Positions 59,381 to 64,000 of a stretch of DNA of 64,000 nucleotides are shown piece by piece. A program made the position numbers and the translations under genes. The notes below the pieces were generated by a model. The model was not told the DNA's origin, did no database searches, and worked only from the letters and a program-made list of their open reading frames with translations. Source of the stretch: Hibiscus mutabilis. Taxonomy: Eukaryota; Streptophyta; Magnoliopsida; Malvales; Malvaceae. The stretch covers positions 19,093,608 through 19,157,607 of the forward strand of contig CM033726.1 in the NCBI GenBank assembly GCA_019671005.1, read 5' to 3'. The stretch's first letter is position 1. The number at the start of each line of letters is the position of its first letter.

Positions 59381-62237
59381 TGTAATATTCCAAATTTTGG
59401 ATAGTGACTAAAATGAAAATTTTGAAAGTTTGGTGGCCAAAGTATAAACTTTGGAAACGTTTAGGGACTAAATTGTAATTTCCAAAAGTTATGTATTTTA
59501 GTTCCGTAAATGAATAGTTCACCCCCAAGAATGATGTTTCCATGTTACTCGGAATTTTTCGTACGAAGTTTGTATTATTGGCTATAGAGCGATAAAGTTT
59601 AGAAAAATATTCAGATCATCGGATCGAATCGGATATTCAAGATATTTTAAAAGATGATAAGGCAAGGTTAAAAATGTCATTTCCATGTCCTAAAATGGTA
59701 GGATTTAACATGGACCATTGGATTAAAGTAGATTTTCCATGTTAAATATGAGCCATTGGATGAAAGATGGCAAGATGGTAATTTTGGAAAATTCCAAGGC
59801 AAAGTTGGTAATCACTAACTACTTGGTTTATTTTTTACCCTTGCATGAGTAGGTAGACATGTGGCAAGATATGAAGCATTGAATTTCAAGGGCAAAATGG
59901 TCATTTTGCCATAAAAGAGATCTTTTATTTGGATTTTAAATTAGATGACAAATGGCTAAATTTGAAACAAATGAAATTTCAAGAATTCTCTTCGTCTATC
60001 TTCCCTATTTCGAAACCCTCTAAGGTAAGAGGAAAACATTTTATTTTGATTTTGAAAGCTTATTTAGTTGGTTTTGGATGAAATCATGAAATAAGAAGTT
60101 GATCTCCATGAAATTCTCTATCTTTTGGTACCATTTATTCACTCTTTCCTTGCTTGAAACCTTAGTTTTATGGTTTTGATGGATGAAGGGGATGTTTAAT
60201 TTTGATGATTTAAGATTAGATTTTGATGAAGTTGTTGTTGTTGAATCATATCCAAGCTTGTATGATGATTGAAACTACTTGAAAGTAGCTAAATCCTAAT
60301 TTGTTTAAAGTTAAGGCTTTGATGTGAAGTTGAATTTGGATTGATTTTGATATGGAAATAAGTATAGAAGCTTGGAAATGAGATTTAGAAGTTGAATTCA
60401 TGCTTGAATCAAGTTGGAAAATTTGAATGTAATGACCTTTCATATTCGGTCTATTGGGGGAATTTGAGAAAATTATGGAAAATTTTCCTAAGGCTAGAAA
60501 TGAGGTGAGAATGATTCTACAAGGTTTAGAATGTTGTTTGGACCAATTTGGAAGTTTGTAAAGTACCGAGGACCAATTAGCATATTACAGGAAAGTTGAG
60601 ATTGAAATGGAAATTGATTAGAAATTAATGTGTTAAGCTTGAATGTATTCTTAGAATACTTGAATATGTTGTCTAATGATTGAATTTGAAGTTCAATGGC
60701 AATGGACCATTTTGAATAATTTGGAAAGTTGAGGTGAATTCTAAAAGAATTCATTTTATGGTTATATTATGAGATTTGAGAACGTCTTGTGAATTTGTGA
60801 TGGATATGAATAATAAAGGATTTTTAGGAATTTTATTCCTAATATGTGCCTATGTTAGAATGACACTAACATACGCTTTGAAATGCATGTGTTTGTAAAC
60901 GATAATTTTATAGATCGTGATCATGATCAAGATCGTAGTATGAGCAAGTCTAAAGACAAGGAAAAAGTTAAAGAGTAAAGCTAAAAAGCAATAGTAAGGT
61001 TTACTAGTGAGGCATCAGGTGAGTGCAATGCATACATAACATGATTACATGGATGTTTTATACATCATTGGGAAGACTTGCGATAAGTCTACCTGGTTTA
61101 TATATTGGCATGATATTTATGTCATTGATCATATAATTGACATATTTTAAATATGTCAAGGATTTAATATAAATGCATGGATCGTAAGTTATATATGATG
61201 TTATATTATGAATGTTATTTCGGGTATGAGCTGCCCAATGTTAAATTATGTTAATATGCATTGCCATGGATGAAATAAATATGGAATATATGCCCAAGTA
61301 TGTCATTGAGGGACAAGGTATAGTTGGCATGCCATAGAGTCCAGCAACACGCTACATATTCGGTTATTCGGTTTAGCACTATAGTGTATATAAAGGACAC
61401 TTAGTGCATATGGTGGGCACGACCTTATGTGTTTTAGCACTTCGGTGCATATTTGACTCGAGTACCCAGGATTCTCATAGGTTATATTTGGGCTATGATA
61501 TTGGTAAATAATGGATAAAAGAGTAAAAGAGTTCATAAACTCTTAAAGTTATGGCAAGTATATTGGTAAGAAAGTTATATTCGGTTTATATCATGTTGAC
61601 ATATGATTAACATGATGGTAAGACATATCCAGTGATTCAAAACGCATGAATATGGTTACATGTTATTAGCTAAAGTTATGTTATATTACACTTGATATTA
61701 TTATTGCCTCACTAAGTATATACTTAGCGTGTGATGGTTTTCATGCGTAGGTAAAAAGCAGAAACCAGAGTAAGGAGCGGGCATCCTACTTATCCAGAAT
61801 ATAATCACGGTATCAGTAATAACATCTTTTGATGTGTTTTGATGTTTCTAGATGGCATGTATATGTTAAAATTAGTCGGTGATATACTAGTATATATATG
61901 GTTTTTAATAACATATAAACTAGTTTATGTTTATAGTGGTTGGTGAGTAAGGTTATTAAATTAAAAAAATGGGTAATGACTAGAAAAAGGTTAAATAGAG
62001 TAATTTAGTAAATTTTTATTTTAGGTAGTTATATTCCTTATATATCATAGATAAGGATTGTTAAGTTGCTGCCTGAATTCGGACCTAATTAGATGGGATA
62101 AAATTTTGAAATATAAATCTACGCTATAAATAGTAAAATGGATAATTTATAATTTTTCTTATAAATATTAATATGGTATATTCTTTATGTGATACTCTAA
62201 TTAGTATTGAATATAGAATACTAATTAGGGTGTTACA
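59381..62237 (+). repeat. Solo LTR, 2857 bp, perfect 5-bp TSD
   Basis: Starts TGTAATATTCC and ends AGGGTGTTACA (TGTAA/TTACA termini). The identical 5-mer ttatt stands on both sides (59376-59380 and 62238-62242). No primer-binding site, polypurine tract or coding adjoins it, so it is an LTR left after unequal recombination. The first part resembles the fragment at 8653-8808. Strand is assigned by that resemblance only. Confidence 0.92.

Positions 62238-62242
<5 letters not shown>

Positions 62243-62275
<33 letters not shown>
62243..62275. repeat. (TA)n microsatellite
   Basis: About 15 TA units, directly left of a MITE-like element. A shorter TA run lies on its right side at 62579-62594. Confidence 0.9.
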
Positions 62276-62277
<2 letters not shown>

Positions 62278-62578
62278 GTAATTATTCCATGCACAAGCGC
62301 TTGTGGAAACTTTGTTTATACAAGTGCCTTAGTTTTAGAGTTTATGGACTCTATTTAGGGTTTAGGGTTTAAGGGTTTAAGTGGAGTGGTTTTGAATTTA
62401 GGGGTTGTTGATAGAATTTAGGGTTTAGGGTTAGAATTTAGGGTTTATAGGTTAAAACTTAAATCCCAAATCATATTACCTTAAACCTAAGTTCTAAATT
62501 TTAAACCCTAAACCTTAAAATTAAGGCGCTCGTAAAATAAAAAAGTTTTATTTGCCTGTGTATGAGATAATAATCCAA
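62276..62578. mobile_element. MITE with telomere-like inner repeats
   Basis: The ends gggtaattattccatgcaca and, inverted, ggattattatctcatacaca pair, and the element sits between two TA tracts. The inside holds about eight ttagggttt-type words on the left arm (62355-62445) and their complement (aaaccctaaacc) on the right arm. TA-rich target choice is typical for several MITE families. Confidence 0.7.
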
Positions 62579-62594
62579 TATATATATATATATA

Positions 62595-63130
62595 ACTGCA
62601 AAAATGATTGATTAATGAATTAATACTTAAAGACACATCAACCTTAAAAACCAAAGAATATTGTGCTTTATTCATATAAAAAATATATCAAATAGAAAAG
62701 ACGATAGAAACTTCACAGTTTCATCTTTTACATGTACATAGAAATCAAATATAAAATTATAAACAAAAATATTTCGAAATGTAATAATTTTTGAATATGT
62801 AAACCTAAAATTAAAATAATAAACTGCAAATAATAAAAGTAGATATGATTAGGATAAAATAAAATGCAAATAATAAATAGTTCAAAATTTAACGTAAAAT
62901 GATAGTAAATGTTTTACATAATATGTAATTGAATTATCTTACTTGATTTATTCAACTTTCTTTTCTATAATTTTAATTTAATAATAAAAATATGAATATA
63001 GTATTATTAAGAATATATTTTTAATATGAATTTAGTAATAATGATATTTAATAATTTTAATCTTTATTTTTAATTGTTATATAATTATAACATTGTTTAA
63101 GTGAGATTTTATTCAGTCATAAATTTAAAA
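62595..63130. other. AT-rich intergenic DNA
   Basis: Very AT-rich, with no open frames or recognisable elements. Confidence 0.5.
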
Positions 63131-63564
63131 AAAATGCCCCCAATGTTCTAATGAATAATCACTTTGGCTCCATATTCTTTTTTCGAAGTAATTTAACCTC
63201 TATGTTTCATTTTGGGTCAAAATGATCCTTTGTGGATAAAAACTGGTAGTCAACTAATGATAAATGATTTGAAATAACGTGTCAAACATACATACCAGTT
63301 AAAGCTGATATGACAGTGTCATATAGATAAAGGTGTTGACTTGAAAGAATGTCACATCAGTCAAAAATAATTTTATAAAATTAATTTTTTTCGTTGACGT
63401 GTCATTTTGTCAAGTCATTTCAAGCTTTTTAGCGTTAGTTGCCTAATAGTTTTCATCCGCAGATGGTCATTTTGACTCAAAATAAAACGTTAAATGTTAA
63501 ATTGCTTTAAATAAAAATAGAGGTGAATATTCAGTCCAACATTAGAGGTATTTTTTGACATTAT
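63131..63564. mobile_element. Foldback-type MITE, copy 2
   Basis: Same element as at 34347-34733, with both arms complete: caatgttctaatgaataatc and, inverted, aatgttggactgaatattca; and tcattttgggtcaaaatgat against gtcattttgactcaaaataa. Arms are about 150 bp, separated by about 100 bp. No coding. Confidence 0.8.
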
Positions 63565-64000
63565 GCTTTTTATTTAAAATAGTTTTATATAATTTAATTG
63601 AAGTGGATCTTAATCTTCATAATAATTAAACAAATAAATAAAAGAACATGCCAAGTGACTAAATTGCAAAGAAATGAAATTAAACAAGACTAAAAATGCT
63701 ATCAAATCATGCAGAACATGATTGAATTAATATAAATAGAAAATCGTGGGGCCAAAACTAAAATTAGCCCCAAAATGCAAAAAGCGCAGTAATCATGTTT
63801 GGGTTAAAGTGCGGGTGTGGGTAGTCCCTTGCAAAACGGTGACGTTTTGAAGGCTTTAAATCCCGTGAAACAACTTCGTATTAGGTAAAGTATAAATCCC
63901 AAAAAAAAAATTCTTTTCCTTTTTTTTCTTTTTCCCCTATTTTTCTTAAGTTGGTCACTCCTCCAATCGATTCTTAGGACTAGGGATGATCATGGGTTGG
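63565..64000 (+). promoter_or_regulatory. Possible promoter of a gene beyond the right edge
   Basis: A TGACG-type motif (ggtgacgttttg, near 63838), a TATA-like gtataaatcc (63889) and then a long pyrimidine-rich stretch (ttcttttcctttttttt, from 63910) resemble a plant promoter and 5' leader. No coding start is visible before the edge. The last 20 bases (tagggatgatcatgggttgg) look like the start of a TAGGG-type hAT element. Confidence 0.25.

Overview
The window is plant nuclear DNA, almost certainly from a eudicot with a repeat-rich genome. It has one intact multi-exon gene with canonical GT-AG introns, plant-type LTR retrotransposons of four lineages (Tat, Athila, chromovirus, copia), MITEs, and AT-rich intergenic DNA. 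The Tat-type elements with very long LTRs would fit Malvaceae such as cotton, but that is an inference from memory and is not provable here. No rRNA, tRNA, CRISPR or bacterial-type feature is visible.

Layout. 1-8214: the 3' part of a plus-strand Tat-type Ty3/gypsy element (decayed pol, repeat-rich 3' UTR, 2.9-kb LTR). 8215-8808: scraps of two other LTR elements. 8809-13040: minus-strand Ty1/copia element lacking its 3' LTR. 13041-14535: an exon-like scrap and a decayed DUF4283 (LINE-type) protein. 14700-18714: LTR relics and the 3' end of a minus-strand Tat-type element with a 114-bp tandem array. 18715-27370: minus-strand Athila-type element, one LTR truncated, itself carrying a 2.2-kb solo LTR. 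27371-30205 and 33925 to about 34110: one minus-strand gypsy element split by 30206-33924, a compact plus-strand element that codes only for Gag and protease (TR-GAG type). 34255-38320 and 50430-51880: copies of a non-coding unit of about 1.9 kb. About 38470-49215: a chromovirus (minus strand) with both LTRs, carrying two nonautonomous hAT-type insertions with 8-bp target duplications. 49216-50340: an element with long terminal inverted repeats.

The only intact host gene is at 53091-57743: a 12-exon purple acid phosphatase of the PAP27/PAP1/PAP24 type, 612 residues by my splice model, with a signal peptide and all seven expected metal ligands. A TATA box lies about 90 bp upstream of its start codon, with a short inverted-repeat element further upstream. 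Downstream are a Stowaway-like MITE, further inverted-repeat elements, a 2857-bp solo LTR with a perfect 5-bp target duplication (59381-62237), and possibly the promoter of a gene beyond the right edge.

The main story is nested insertion. Order and type of events can be read from target duplications, primer-binding sites, polypurine tracts and interrupted reading frames. The most unusual items are the Gag-protease-only element, the clustered palindromic motifs shared by three related LTRs, the higher-order TATATAGGAA array, and the dispersed non-coding unit. All boundaries, translations and identities were worked out by eye.
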